Program-made: the position numbers and the translations under genes
Shown: piece by piece, positions 1-12,410 of the stretch
Position numbering within the stretch: position 1 is the stretch's first letter
How the letters are laid out: the number at the start of each line of letters is the position of its first letter
The notes under the pieces: generated by a model
Seen by the model: only the letters and a program-made list of their open reading frames with translations
Database searches by the model: none
Told to the model about the DNA's origin: nothing
Assembly: GCA_030848705.1 (NCBI GenBank)
Contig: CM061235.1
Location: 136,469,228-136,533,227, forward strand
Source: Heracleum sosnowskyi
Taxonomy: Eukaryota; Streptophyta; Magnoliopsida; Apiales; Apiaceae
DNA: 64,000 nt
Direction of reading: 5' to 3'

Positions 1-1375
1 TTCAGCTGAAATTTTCCTATAAAATAATATTATTATTAACCTTATAATTAATTAATCTTATTAATCAATTAATTAATAATTAAAACTCTTTTAATCATTA
101 ATTCTTTTTCTAAACTCTTTAGAAAATAATTCTCTCACTTAATTTAATTTCTTAAATTAAATTCATAATTAATAATATTAAGAACTCGTCTTAATAATTT
201 ATAATCAATTAAATCTCATTTAATCAATTATAAAACAATGCATTAATTATTTATTTCACAAATAAATATTTACATGCCATTATTAATTAAATCCTCCACC
301 AATAAAACTTTCTCTTTTATGGTGTGACCCTGTAGGTTCATAATTAAGCCGATAGTAGAAATAAATAATAATAAAACAATTTTTATTATTATTTATATGA
401 ATTCTTTTAATTCATTAAATAAGATTAATAAATTAATCACATTTATTCTACATCGTGAGGGATACTTCTCAGCATATCGCGACTATCCGGATAATCTGAA
501 TTCACTGCTTAGAATACCAAGAACCTATTCAGTGAGTAGTTACCGTACAATTGATTTCTTCTACCCTGCAATATCCCGATTAAATACAAGGCATGGATCT
601 CGTGTTAAGCCTATCTAATTTAATCATATGATTTCCTATTCAATATGCTTAGTTCCGATTAATGCAAATTAGAAACTTCTTTCTAATTCCATTCACTCTG
701 GCCAGAGATTCCTGAACTAGCATAAATGGAATAACATAGGACATTCTCTTCCTTCACTGGAAGGGGCAGATCCTTTATTGATCATTCACTATCTTCGTGC
801 ACAAATTCCTATACCCAGAAGAGCACTAATTATTGTCCCTCGAGACTAAGAGCTAAACCAAAGTATAGTTCAATGTACATAAGATGACTATGATGATCTC
901 AAGTCAAAGGACACTTGTACAACCATCACTATATGAACAACTACTGACACATGAGTGAACTCCATTAGTTGTTCAACTGATCGAGTCATGTTCAGTGAAC
1001 TCATTCCTAATAAGCACCTACATACTAGCTATAGTGTCACCACACAAATGCCTATGAGAACAGACATCCTTCATAATGAAGCAAGCATAGTATGTACCGA
1101 TCTTTGCGGATTAATTAACTACCAATTAATTATCCTACGACCAGGAACTATTTAAGTTTAGAGTTATCATCTTTAAGGTCTCATTATCATGATCTCATCA
1201 TAATCCACTAAAGCTTTACTATAAACTATGGATCATCTAATTTAAACCCTTTAAATAGATAAAGCCCGTTATAAAACATATTACCATTTTATTAATTTAA
1301 ACAAACTTGAATCAGATTGAACAAAGTGTCTCCTAACTCATCATCCATGATTGGATTTAGGACACACATCTTTCA
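1..1375 (-). repeat. 3' LTR of a minus-oriented Copia element (cut by window edge)
   Basis: This block matches 6,893-7,436 joined to 13,318-14,148 almost base for base; I could see about a dozen mismatches. Its right edge ends in CA just before a purine-rich tract (read on the minus strand), as expected for the U3 start TG of a minus-strand 3' LTR. The other LTR copy is 1,697 bp, so about 322 bp of this one lie outside the window. Short open frames inside it are shared by both LTRs only because the LTRs are duplicates. Confidence 0.9.
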
Positions 1376-1385
1376 ATCTCCCACT
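1376..1385 (-). other. Polypurine tract of the Copia element
   Basis: On the minus strand AGTGGGAGAT directly precedes the LTR start TGAAAGATG. This is the usual place and composition of the plus-strand primer of an LTR retrotransposon. Confidence 0.75.
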
Positions 1386-4300
1386 TGTACTAAAACCAAT
1401 CACATTGGTATCTTATACACAACTTCTCCTAATAGAGAACAAAGCGATTTTCAAATAACGGTTTAGTAAATGGTCTTTACTATGTTGTTATGGGTGTCAA
1501 GTCAATATTGACTTAAAAATATCTACTTTCAACGATCTCATATATCATATGAAAGTACCGCAACTTGGATCTTGAATCCCTGATTAAACCTAGGTTCCAT
1601 AGCATGCGCTACTACCATATGTTGTACCGATACAACAATATAAATCCTATGCTAGGAACCATGTCTAACCAGCGAAAACAGGTTTCGCTATCCAAAGAAC
1701 CTCCTTTGCAGCTTCACTTATAGTTATATACATATAGTGCTTCTACTACGGAATCAGTTATTTTAAGCTTCTTGGAATTCTTCCAACAAACCGCTCATCC
1801 ATTCAGAATTAACACTTATTTTGACATGGATTTTCTATCACTTTTGTCCTAAGAAAATCATAGTGTTTATAACACTCGATTTTCATTTTGGACCCACCAT
1901 AATCAAGAAAGATGTCCTCAATTCTTCCAAATTATTTAAGGACGTTCTTCCAGCTTACTATCGCGCTTCTCAAGGACTAGACTGGTGTTCGCTTATCTCG
2001 TCTAGTGAGTTAGCGATCATCAAGTCTTGTACAGTACATCTGGTATTTTGATAGATCCATTTGCCGAAGAATAATAAATCTTACTCATACGTCACTTCTC
2101 CTCATATGTCGTAGAAAGACATTATCTTGGAGAAAGTAACTCCGTGACTTGACAATTCAAGTAACTTCTTGGAGTTATTTATGCTAAACATCTTAGCATA
2201 TAAATGATGTACACATTTTGGGTTTAGCCCAACACTTGGTTTATCCTATAAATTCTCATTCATATATCATAGGAAGCCATTCCCAAGTCCTTTATAGAAA
2301 ATATGCTAGATAACCACACTTTGACTAATTTTAGCGTCGATACATCATTCCTTATCATAAGTATGTCATTCACATACATTATTAGGAATGTCATCACGCT
2401 CCCACTAACCTTCTTGTAGATCCATGATCCATCATTGTCTTTGATAAAATCAAACTATTTGATTGTCTCATCAAAACAAATGTTCGATCATTGAGAAGCT
2501 TGCTTCAATCCATAAATGGATTGTCGTGGCTATTAGACCATAGATTTGCTACTCATAGCAATAAATCCCTCTAATTGTGTCAACTACACATCCTCTTCAA
2601 ATATCCTATCGAGGAAGGTCGACCGTTCGACCATTATTAGATATTATAGTCATTACTAGCCGCAACCGCAAACAAAATCCGAATAGACTTGAGCACTACT
2701 TCATGTGAAATTTTTCCATCAAAGTCAATCTCTTTGCTTTGATTGAATCCTTTCACAATAAGCAAGGACTTATAGGTCTTTACCTAGCCAATCACTCTAA
2801 TCTCCATTTCATAGACTCACTTGTATCCTTCCGGTTATGACACCTTTAGGTCCTCAACTATAGTCCGTACTTGGTTGATGTACATGGAATCTATATCGGA
2901 TTTCATGGTACTATGTCATTTCTCCGAGTCATAACTCATAGCTTTAGTATAGGTCATAAGGTCATTATCATATAATTGACACCTCATTGTCATTCTTAAT
3001 GACAAGGCATTCAACCTCTCAGGTTGGTGATAAAATATCAAGACCTATACTTAAGCTAACCTACAAAAGATTATCCTGCCTTAAAATGTTCTTCCTATAG
3101 AACCTTTGTAATTTGTGGTGTTTGAACTTATTTAAGTTCAACCTTCCTCCCACTGAACCCTTCTAGAATGAACAATTCATCTAAGGAGGCAGTATGTCAT
3201 ACACACTATATTCAGTTGAATATTCAACCGATATCCTTGACTATCATTAGGATATCTCACAAACTTACAATTTGGATCTACCATCTAGCTTATCAAATTA
3301 AACATTTTGACATAAGCTAGACATCCCAAATCTTAACAGGTTTAAGACTTGTGTTCCTTGCACTACATATCTCATATGACAACTTAGGAACAGATTAAGA
3401 AGATACTATATTCAGCATATATACTGATATTTACAAAATTCAACTCTAAACATATATTAGAAGATCAATTTAGCTTAACTTGAACCGAACGATGTCTAAC
3501 AAAGTTTTTTCGTTCATTCATTCCATCTACATGTGGAATCTCAGGATTTGTCCAACGTGAAGCTTTAAACTTAATATTTGAGATAACCTCAAAACACTCA
3601 CTCAAGTGTATATCTATTTGATCTTATCAAATAGTCCCAACACTTGTTGCTTGTTTTGTATTTCATTATTATTCATTTTTGAATCACTCCAAAAGATTCG
3701 GATTTGTATTGTACCAAATACATATATCTGAATCCGGATCATATCCGTGAATTCTAATGAAGCGTGTGAATCCTTTTCTGGAATGTGTTGTCACTGGTGC
3801 ACATACAATTATGTGTACTAATTTTAACACTTTTGTAGCTCATTATCTCTCTATTTCAAGAAAATAGAGATATAGTGGTCTTTCTAGTGAGACGAGTTTC
3901 GCATGCATAATGTGATTCAATAATCATATGGTTCTTGTAACCCATCACCATGCAATAAGAAAATACTCTTCTAACTCGTGCAACCAAGCCTACAGTTCTT
4001 TGGATTTCCATTACCTCTATTCCATAGTCCCTATTTCAAAATGAGAAGTTTTAGTCCCCCTAAACTTCTCCAATTCTTCAACTCTACAAGACAACTCTTG
4101 TAGTTGATCTTCCAATAACCTCCTTAGTTTAGTGGCTGCAAATCTTTTTGCTATTAGAGTCAAACTTAGCCTTTAACTAATTATGCTATCACTCACTAAC
4201 AAACTTCTTCTTGATGGTATGGTTCATCTCCCACTACTTGATTTCAGAACCATTACTAGTCTGAAGAACAGAGCTCTCTAAGAAGGAAATACGTCTCAAC

Positions 4301-5000
4301 AATCTTTAAAATGAAGTAGATTTCAGACAATCTGATATCCAACCTTTTCATGTAAGAGTTCACAACCAATTTGGGAGTTCGTATCCGGAAGCTAATTCAA
4401 GATCATATCTCGACTTAGCTTTCATCTATGACAAAATCAACATACCCTAGACGATCAATCAAATTGATTGTCTTGAGTCTATGATTATTCATAGATCAAC
4501 CCTCAGCATAACTATTATGGAATAGCTCATTCGATATCCTATATTGAATTGTCTTATTATCACATTCTACAACTCTTATAGAAGCAACAAGGTAGCCCTG
4601 AGTGTCCTTATACTCATACTGTTTGCACAGTCATAAGCTTATAGACATCAGTTTGCTTTACTTTGCAACATTTGCATTATTAGACCTCTTGCACCTAGTT
4701 TCATACACATCTCCATGTGCATCATAAATAAGACATTTTGTATTAGCGAGTTAAACATTTCGTCTAACTTTTCATTCTTGATAACACTTCTCAAGTTTCA
4801 AAGTTCATCAGCATATTTGGGATAAGTCAATGTGTTATTCTACTATGATGTGTGATAGTGTAGAAGTTATATTATATATATAATTCTATAAGTGAATACA
4901 CATAACTACTAAGTAAATATTCAATTTTATTCTTACAGCACCATGTGAATCGGGTCTTTATTCATTGGTGGCTCCCACTATTTTATTTAAGTTATACAAC
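1386..5000 (-). pseudogene. Degenerate Copia gag-pol remnant
   Basis: There is no long open frame on either strand across about 3.6 kb, although the flanking LTRs are nearly identical. The one clear pol landmark is a reverse-transcriptase-like stretch near 2,300-2,460 on the minus strand. It contains YVNDILMI (2,359-2,376 region) followed by a decayed SIKDLG-type motif. Copia RTs normally have YVDD, so the second catalytic Asp is replaced by Asn here. Stops and frameshifts surround it. I could not recognise gag, protease or integrase with confidence. The right limit is approximate. Confidence 0.65.
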
Positions 5001-5062
5001 CCTCTATATGTATAACTAAACATTCATAATGTTAGTGAGAATAAGGATCCTATTTTCCATCA

Positions 5063-5400
5063 CATCACCTCGGCTGTGGCACGAAACGCAATGTGATGTT
5101 CCATAGGAAGACAACTCTTGTCAACTACATCTCATGTTATTCCTTACTATCTTTTTAGCCTCTTGAACTATTGAGTATCGGTTGTGGCACGACTCACTCA
5201 ATATTCTAAGTCAAGTCAAACCCAACATCTTGCATAATTAAATTAGAATTCCAAAAGCCCACGGCTGTAGCACGTAACGACAATTGGAACCTAATTTATC
5301 ATACACATCTCATGAGATAGACAAGCATCTATTAATCTCAAAACAAAGCCCTCGGCTGTAGCACGAAATGACAATGTCTCAATATAAGAACTCTACTTGC
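5063..5400 (-). repeat. Repeated hairpin motif in the Copia leader
   Basis: A near-constant 13-nt core (plus strand CGGYTGTRGCACG) occurs at 5,071, 5,179, 5,272 and 5,353. At the first three sites the core sits between unlike flanks that are complementary to each other: CATCACAT with ATGTGATG, TATTGAGT with ACTCAATA, and a 13-pair interrupted stem around 5,253-5,311. The fourth has only a weak stem. It lies 1.2-1.5 kb downstream of the primer-binding site in element sense. The function is unknown; see findings. Confidence 0.7.
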
Positions 5401-6112
5401 TATTATGTTGGAAGGTTATGACCGACACAAGCCCGTTGTGTCATTGGCCATTTACTACTTGATATAAATTTTAATTAAGAGGGATTATATTATGTTGCAA
5501 CCATAATCATATTACTAGGAGATTCCTTTTTTTTTTCTTGAACAAAATACAATTATGATATTTAAATGAAAAATTCTCAGTGTGTTGGAGGGGTCACAAC
5601 GGTCCCGCTTAAAACCCAACGGCCTAGACAGAATTTTCCATCTTCAACATCAAAAGAGTATTTCACTCTATGTTTCATAAACACAAGAATCTCATGGTTG
5701 TGCTCGTAATATTTTTAATTAGGTTATTAAACATCTTTACCTAACCTAGAGCGTCTAACGCGAATCCTATGTTTATTGTGTTCGCCTAAGTCTATCATCG
5801 CATGACAAATTTAAACATACATCACATATATAAACATCAATAAACTCATAGGTATACATGTTATAACATGTAGCACAATTATATTACAAGTGCACGAATT
5901 ATTGGATGCATTTAATATTATCAAATAAGGCATCAAATACACTTTAAGGGCTATAATCAATTAAAAATAAATTTCTTGAAAATTTTAATTAATCCCAGCA
6001 GGTGCGTCTCGAAAAAACGAATCCAACGGTACCTTACACGTCTCAATCGGAGTCCGGACACGTTCAAACGAGCCAAAACAAGATTCTTTACGCGCTGTTG
6101 CGCGTGGATGGC

Positions 6113-6160
6113 ACGTGTCACACACGACCCACGCGTCCCACACGTCCCACGCGTCACACC
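6113..6160. repeat. GC-rich 9-bp short tandem repeat in the Copia leader
   Basis: About four units of roughly 9 bp of the type CACRCGWCC occur in otherwise AT-rich leader DNA. It creates overlapping short open frames on both strands that have no coding support. Confidence 0.6.
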
Positions 6161-6557
6161 CTGACAATCAGACAGCACCAGCAACAGTCTGACAGAACAG
6201 CCCGTACTTCCTTTATCTTTTTCTGCTCTACTTTGTAATCATTGACTTATGATTACGTTAATCACCCAGCCAATCATAATATGAACATAAACAGATCATA
6301 TATTTTCATTTTAAAAATACTTTCATAAATCGAAAACAAATAATCTATATATCAATAAATTCAGAAACAAATATCCTACTGATCTACAACTATTGTAGAA
6401 TCATATTCTGGGATCAAAAATATTTTCATAATTTATTTTGATTTAATTCTCAATTAAATCAATTATAGCCCCCATTCACGATTAAATCGATAAAAAATTC
6501 ATACAACATGATAAAAATCTGAAATTTTTTCCACGAATCTATATGCATACAACCTAT

Positions 6558-6569
6558 GCTCTGATACCA
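6558..6569 (-). other. Primer-binding site of the Copia element
   Basis: The minus strand reads TGGTATCAGAGC one base after the LTR end ACA. This is the well-known initiator-tRNA-Met primer-binding sequence of plant Copia elements. It fixes the element orientation as minus and the 5' LTR as the right-hand copy. Confidence 0.9.
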
Positions 6570-6570
6570 C

Positions 6571-7436
6571 TGTAGGGTTTTATTGCATACGCGGAAGCAT
6601 GAATAACAATTATTTATATATAAAACCCATAAAATCGCATAAGATTCATGGATAAAATTAAAGAATCGATTACTAACCTTTTAACAAGCGATCATGGATG
6701 AATGATGATGTAGGGAGGCTCCTAGCAGTTGCTCCTCAAGTGTGAAGCACTCCACCGGTATCCACCAAGAGCTCGAATCAATGGAGGGAGGAAGTGGCTT
6801 GAGAGAGAATTATGGTTGTCTCCTTTTCTTTTTCTTGTAAAAAATAGAGTTCGGCTTTTAGGGTTTATAATGATATATTTATAGGCAAAATTTTCAGCTG
6901 AAATTTTCCTATAAAATAATATTATTATTAACCTTATAATTAATTAATCTTATTAATCAATTAATTAATAATTAAAACTCTTTTAATCATTAATTCTTTT
7001 TCTAAACTCTTTAGAAAATAATTCTCTCACTTAATTTAATTTCTTAAATTAAATTCATAATTAATAATATTAAGAACTCGTCTTAATAATTTATAATCAA
7101 TTAAATCTCATTTAATCAATTATAAAACAATGCATTAATTATTTATTTCATAAATAAATATTTACATGCCATTATTAATTAAATCCTCCACCAATAAAAC
7201 TTTCTATTTTATGGTGTGACCCTGTAGGTTCATAATTAAGCCGGTAGTAGAAATAAATAATAATAAAACAATTATTATTATTATTTATATGAATTCTTTT
7301 AATTCATTAAATAAGATTAATAAATTAATCACATTTATTCTACATCGTGAGGGATACTTCTCAGCATATCGCGACTATCCGGATAATATGAATTCACTGC
7401 TTAGAATACCAAGAACCTATTCAGTGAGTAGTTACC
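6571..7436 (-). repeat. Copia 5' LTR, U5-side part (interrupted)
   Basis: This is the first part of the right-hand LTR in plus coordinates. It starts TGTAGGG (element LTR end CCCTACA). At 7,432-7,436 it is cut by the Gypsy insertion, and the copy of TTACC there is one half of the target-site duplication. The remainder is at 13,318-14,148. Together they give 1,697 bp, matching the left LTR. Confidence 0.92.
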
Positions 7437-7934
7437 TGATATGGGCTAAAAATAACCCTAAAAATACAATTAATGACATATTAATTAGACCCGAATTGGT
7501 CCAAGAACACGGCCCAATAAACAAGGTCCGGTACCATAATTATTTATTAATTTTGTAATTAATAAATAGGGAAAATATACAGCTCATAAAAAGAGTTCAA
7601 AATGTGATAAATTCTTCAAAGATCAGCCTCCAAGACGTACAAACCTAATAGGAGTCAGCCTCCTACAAAATAGGATTCACAATCCTGATCTAAGAAGGCG
7701 ACTTGGCCCCCAAGTCACCTAATTCTACTCTAAATGCAAGGCTCCTAACGCCTATATAAGGACTCTGATCCTACAATCAGAACTACGTTTTTGGCTTGAT
7801 TCTCAATTACGAATTGAGATACGTAGACATCTTGTGAGGACCGATTTAATCTCGAAACACAAGTGCAGCCATTAAAGCTCGAAGCTCTCCAACCCTAGCA
7901 TTAATTTCGCAAGCTCGGTTTTTAATCCACAACA
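7437..7934 (+). repeat. 5' LTR of the gag-pro Gypsy element
   Basis: Begins TGATATGGGC and ends CCACAACA. The copy at 12,815-13,312 has the same length with about six substitutions (roughly 1%), so the insertion is young. It is followed at once by TTTGGCGCCGTCTGTGGGA. Confidence 0.93.
7753..7760 (+). promoter_or_regulatory. TATA box in the Gypsy 5' LTR
   Basis: TATATAAG lies about 180 bp before the LTR end. The same element is present in the 3' LTR near 13,131 and, slightly changed, in the longer LTRs of the related element near 49,343 and 56,755. Conservation at the same place makes it the likely core promoter of the element RNA. Confidence 0.6.
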
Positions 7935-7935
7935 T

Positions 7936-7953
7936 TTGGCGCCGTCTGTGGGA
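7936..7953 (+). other. Primer-binding site region of the gag-pro Gypsy element
   Basis: TTGGCGCCGTCTGTGGGA directly follows the 5' LTR. The same string follows the LTR at 49,692. TGGCGCC-type starts are typical of Tat-lineage plant Gypsy elements. I did not assign the tRNA. Confidence 0.7.
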
Positions 7954-7967
7954 CAACAACATCAACC

Positions 7968-10406
7968 ATGGCAAACACGCGAAGAACAACTCGAGCTTCT
8001 GAAGAACTTCCTATCACCTCCAGGGTTGATACTCATGGAAGTCAACCACCGCCAACTACTGGCATTGAAGGGGCGAATATCCCCACCAACACTCAAGGAA
8101 CGGAAGTCCCGGCATCGGTTGAAGGGACGAATCCCCTGCAGATGGTCATTCATGGACCTAATCCACAAGAGACCGTTCACCAGCAACCGATCACAACCTC
8201 CCCACTGCTCATGAATGCCCCGAGGAGCCTTCAACTCCATACTACTGATCTCCCTCAATATGTGAATCAGACCCTTGGGATGCCTACCCATAGCAGGCCC
8301 CCTCGACCCACGGTGGGCAGTAGTGGTACCAATCTGGTACACCATGAGGCATATGTGCCCCCTTACGTACAAGGTTTGGAACCCCTGAACCGTCAAACCC
8401 AAACTCATCAGATGTTTCGAGACGATTTCTCTGGTCCTTACACTGAGGATGAAAATTACAATACTGATGATGACAATCCCCCACGAAGAAGACGTTCTGC
8501 AAACAAGGAGCAAACCACTCAGGAAAGGATTGCAGCCCATGAGGCAGAGGTTGCCAACGATCCTACTGTATTGTTACCCCTAGGAGATCCTGACGATCCT
8601 ACACCACCCTTTACTCAAGAGATTATGAAAGCTAACATATCCAGGAAATTTAAGATGCCAACGATCAAGGCTTATGATGGAACGGGAGATCCCGCTAACC
8701 ATGTGAGAACCTTCTCCAACGCACTGTTGTTGCAGCCAACAAATGATGCGGTTAAGTGCCGAGCGTTTCCGCAAACCCTTGCGGGCATGGCACAACGTTG
8801 GTACAGCCGTTTGCCTCCCAATTCTATTGGATCCTTCAAAGAGTTGAGTAAGGCGTTCATCAACCAATTTGTAAGTGGGAGGGTGCATGAGAAAAGTTCT
8901 GCATCCCTCATGGGAATCAGGCAAGGTGAGAATGAATCCTTGAGGGAATACATAAATCGATTCACTAGGGAGGCTCTGAAAGTCCCGAACTTGGAGGACA
9001 AAGTAGCTATGATAGCCCTGCAACAAGGAACTACTGATGATCACTTCAAGAGATCCTTGGCAAAGCATCCACCCGAAAACATGTTGAAGCTCCAAGATAG
9101 AGCCGAAAAGTATATCAAGGCCGAGGAAAGTATGAAGAAATACGAACCCACTGTTGAGGGAAGTGGAAACGGAAAAAAGAGAAAGGAGACTCAAGAGTAT
9201 GACGCTAGGGACAAATATCCCAGGACAACGAAGGATTCTGACTCTCCACCTAAAAAGAACAACTTTGGACCCAGGTTCGATGAGTATGCAAGGTTAAACG
9301 CCTCAAGAAGTCAAATTCTGATGGATATTGAGAAGGAAGAAGATCTTCGATGGCCAAAGCCATTAAGATCTGACTTGGAGAAACGAAACAAGAATCAATT
9401 CTGCCGTTTCCATAAAGAAATTGGTCATGACACCGACGAATGTAGACAACTGAAAGATGAAATCGAGTTCTTAATCCGAAGAGGAAAACTCGATAAGTTC
9501 ACTAAGGATGGGAATCGAGGAAATCAACAAGGAAACTATGAAAGGAAAGACTATGATAGGAGGGACAATGATCAAGATCGTAATCCTAAGTCCCGAGGGC
9601 CTGTCATCAACATGATATTTGGAGGACCAACTGCTGCTGGGTCCTCCCGAAACTCAAGGAAAGCTTATGCCCGAGAGGTAATGACTGTTGTAGGAGAAGC
9701 ACCGAAATGTGCCAAGACAGAAGTGGCTATTAGCTTTGATGATTCTGATCTTGAAGGGGTGAAGTTCCCCCATGATGACCCGTTGGTCATTATACCTGTA
9801 ATAGGCAACTCTAAAACCAAGAGGGTTCTGGTAGATAATGGAGCTTCCGTGGACATCTTGTTCCATGACGCCTTCAACAAGATGGGATATACCGATTCGC
9901 AACTGACTCCTTCAAACATGCCCATATACGGGTTCAATGGAGTTGAATCTAAAGTAGAGGGAACTATTCAGCTCCCTATGACAATAGGGCAAGGTTCACA
10001 AACAACAACTCAAATGCTGAACTTCGTGGTGATAAAGGCAAACTCGACTTATAATGCAATCCTTGGGAGGACAGGCCTTCATGCATTCAAGGCTGTTGCC
10101 TCAACTTACCATTTGAAAATCAAGTTCCCAACAAGGAACGGGGTTGGTGAAGAACAAGGAGATCAAAAGATGGCTAGGAGTTGCTATGTAGCCGCGTTAA
10201 GGCCTGATGGAGTCGGGGGGCAGGTTCTCCCAATCGAGGTTATGGATTCAGGAGACGATGAAAAAGGAAAGGGAATGCCGGCTGAGGATTTGATTCGTAT
10301 TCCCCTAATCTCGGGAGAACCGGACAAAGTCACTTACACTGGAGCATTGTTGCATAAACCCTTGAAGGGACCGAGATGCCAAGAACTTGGCATGCTTCAA
10401 ATTTGA
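7968..10406 (+). CDS. Gag-protease polyprotein of a Tat-type Gypsy element, intact 812 codons
   Basis: One uninterrupted frame starting at the first ATG after the primer site. Residues about 210-400 form the retrotransposon gag core (...HVRTFSNALLLQ...AFPQTLAGMAQRWYSRLP...). A short Cys/His cluster (CRFHKEIGHDTDEC, about 481-494) resembles the nucleocapsid knuckle of Tat gags. The aspartic protease is near 600-740, with active-site motif VDNGAS (about 622) and a conserved AILGRTGLHAF. The frame then meets a deletion: after EPDKVTYTGALLHKP it runs out of frame into the last codons of pol and stops. Compared with the related gag at 49,726, about 41 codons of a charged helical segment are missing in frame near residue 195. 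The intact frame beside a wholly lost polymerase suggests that Gag/protease still had value when the element last moved. Confidence 0.9.
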   Translation: MANTRRTTRASEELPITSRVDTHGSQPPPTTGIEGANIPTNTQGTEVPASVEGTNPLQMVIHGPNPQETVHQQPITTSPLLMNAPRSLQLHTTDLPQYVNQTLGMPTHSRPPRPTVGSSGTNLVHHEAYVPPYVQGLEPLNRQTQTHQMFRDDFSGPYTEDENYNTDDDNPPRRRRSANKEQTTQERIAAHEAEVANDPTVLLPLGDPDDPTPPFTQEIMKANISRKFKMPTIKAYDGTGDPANHVRTFSNALLLQPTNDAVKCRAFPQTLAGMAQRWYSRLPPNSIGSFKELSKAFINQFVSGRVHEKSSASLMGIRQGENESLREYINRFTREALKVPNLEDKVAMIALQQGTTDDHFKRSLAKHPPENMLKLQDRAEKYIKAEESMKKYEPTVEGSGNGKKRKETQEYDARDKYPRTTKDSDSPPKKNNFGPRFDEYARLNASRSQILMDIEKEEDLRWPKPLRSDLEKRNKNQFCRFHKEIGHDTDECRQLKDEIEFLIRRGKLDKFTKDGNRGNQQGNYERKDYDRRDNDQDRNPKSRGPVINMIFGGPTAAGSSRNSRKAYAREVMTVVGEAPKCAKTEVAISFDDSDLEGVKFPHDDPLVIIPVIGNSKTKRVLVDNGASVDILFHDAFNKMGYTDSQLTPSNMPIYGFNGVESKVEGTIQLPMTIGQGSQTTTQMLNFVVIKANSTYNAILGRTGLHAFKAVASTYHLKIKFPTRNGVGEEQGDQKMARSCYVAALRPDGVGGQVLPIEVMDSGDDEKGKGMPAEDLIRIPLISGEPDKVTYTGALLHKPLKGPRCQELGMLQI

Positions 10407-11604
10407 AAGTTCATTATGTTTAAGTGTTTCCTAAAAGGATCCACTAATAGGACAAGTAGCAATAAGGTCGACGAAACCAGTCTGAGTTTTTAACTCGAGG
10501 TAGGAGGTAGAGTACTATGTAAGGGTCGAACCCTCTTTTTAAAAGAAAATATTTCAAGTTCTTTTTCACTATTTTATTACTTATCTTTGTTTGAGCATAT
10601 CCTTATTGTTTTACTAAAGAACAAGTTGTACCAATAGCACATGATCAAAGTGCCAGCCCATGTAAGAGGCCAAGTACTAGGAATTGTCTTACAAAAAATA
10701 AGCTAAATAAATATAAGTGAATGCAAGAATGAAGAAACAGAATATGCATAAATAAGTTGCATAAACCCCGGAGAAGAAGTATAAAAAAGATAAGACTACA
10801 AGATATAACATAAATAGCATGCATGGATAGAAGATCCCGAAGGATCAAAGAGTTATGTTACAAGCATCAAATAAAGTCTTAAAGTCCATGAAAGGACCCT
10901 GAATAAATGCAAGATATAGAGAGCCACACAGGGCCAATAAAATCTACTCTAAGTCATCATATAGTTCTTTGTCAAGGACAAGGGCATTCCTACGGGGGTC
11001 ATCTAAGTCCTCTATGAAGTCATCAGTAGGCTCGGACTCCACCATTGGCAAGAAGAAGTATCAGGAGTATGCCAAAAAGGCAAGCTGCCTCGAAATGGGT
11101 GATCCTATATGACATGAAATGAAGACTCGAATCTTAGTTTTGAAAATTTTGAATCCTAGTCTTGAAGGCCTCAACTTAATTGAATACTTGAGTTTGTGCT
11201 ATCTAGATCCCCAATTTAGATTAAAAAGTCATGAAGACCACGATTCTTAAAATCGGAAGATCAATTGTAGTCCTAAAGACCTTAAGCTCAACTAAAAACC
11301 TAAAGAGTCCTATAGGAAGAAGGTTAATATACGGGTTGAAACCCCTGAAAATTTGAGGAAGTAGAGCTCAGAACGAGCTTCGATTCGATATACTGAAAGC
11401 TCAAATAAAAGAAACGAGTGGAATGTTATGTCTGTCTTCGTTCATGAAGACCTCTCGATGTGAAAATTAAGATGTTAGACCTTAAATCAGGTCTTCTACC
11501 TATAAGCCACGTTTGGCATTGTTGAAACCTCAAACGAGGTCGAAGGTCCTTGACCTCAAGCCAGGTCGATTTGTTCGACCTAGAGCCAGAACGAGACCCT
11601 TCTT

Positions 11605-11740
11605 CAATTGGGCTCCAAAAAAGAGAGGAAAATTGAAAAGTTTAAATTTCAATTGGGCTCCAAAAAAAAGCGGGAAAATTGAAAAGTTTAAATTTCAATT
11701 GGGCTCCAAAAAGAAAAGGAAATTTTGGAGTAAAAGGCTC
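11605..11740 (+). repeat. 45-bp minisatellite, three units
   Basis: Units start with CAATTGGGCTCCAAAAA at 11,605, 11,650 and 11,696, giving spacings of 45 and 46 bp. Each unit continues into an A-rich GAAAATTGAAAAG stretch. Confidence 0.8.
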
Positions 11741-12410
11741 CATAATAAAATAAAAATTCGAAAAGAATTTTTTGAAAATAAAGAATTTTCAAGTTGAAAT
11801 TTTCGATTGAAGGCTAAAAAGACTTCGACTGAAATGCTGAAAATATGGGGCCTACAGATATTCCCGAAATATTTTTAAAAAAAAATTAAATTAAGTTTTC
11901 GGCAAATTAAGCTCCGAGTGAAAATTCTATTCAGATGAGAAATGGAAAGTGATTCAGGAGAACCTTTACTAATGGGGCCCGTTGAGTAAAAAAAAAAGAA
12001 AAAAAAAAGAGAAAATTGAATTTTCAATTGACAATTTTCGACCAAAGGCCAGAAGCCCAGAATCATATCAAATTGAAATGATGGCTTGCTGGGTACCATC
12101 AATTTAAAGATTGGCAGAAAATTGTGAAAGTTGCCCGCAAGTTGCAATAAATATATAATAAAAAATAAATTCAAAATGAAATTTCGGTTGGAAGTTTTCG
12201 ATTGAAAGCCAAATTGGCTTCGACTGAGGTGATTGAAAGGAGGGGCCCGCGGATTTTTGTTCAGAAAATTGCTAAATGGCAAATAAATTATGCAAAAATT
12301 CAGAAAAAATTCCTAGAAATTCCTAAAAAAATTGAAAATAATTTTAAAATTATTTTCTTAATTTTAGGAAATATTATATGCTCGTTAGCACTTTTGAAAT
12401 ATTTCTGAAA

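Noticed and set aside
397..618. Short open frame in the Copia LTR, also at 7,289-7,558
   Set aside because: Antisense to the element, inside LTR DNA, shared only because the two LTRs are copies, and its 3' part changes at the Gypsy insertion. No coding support.
955..1155. Identical 66-codon frame at 955 and 13,728
   Set aside because: Identity follows from LTR duplication. It begins at a non-ATG codon and lies antisense to the element.
5957..6238. Four overlapping short frames on both strands
   Set aside because: Produced by a GC-rich 9-bp tandem repeat with few stop codons; frames on both strands at once are typical of that.
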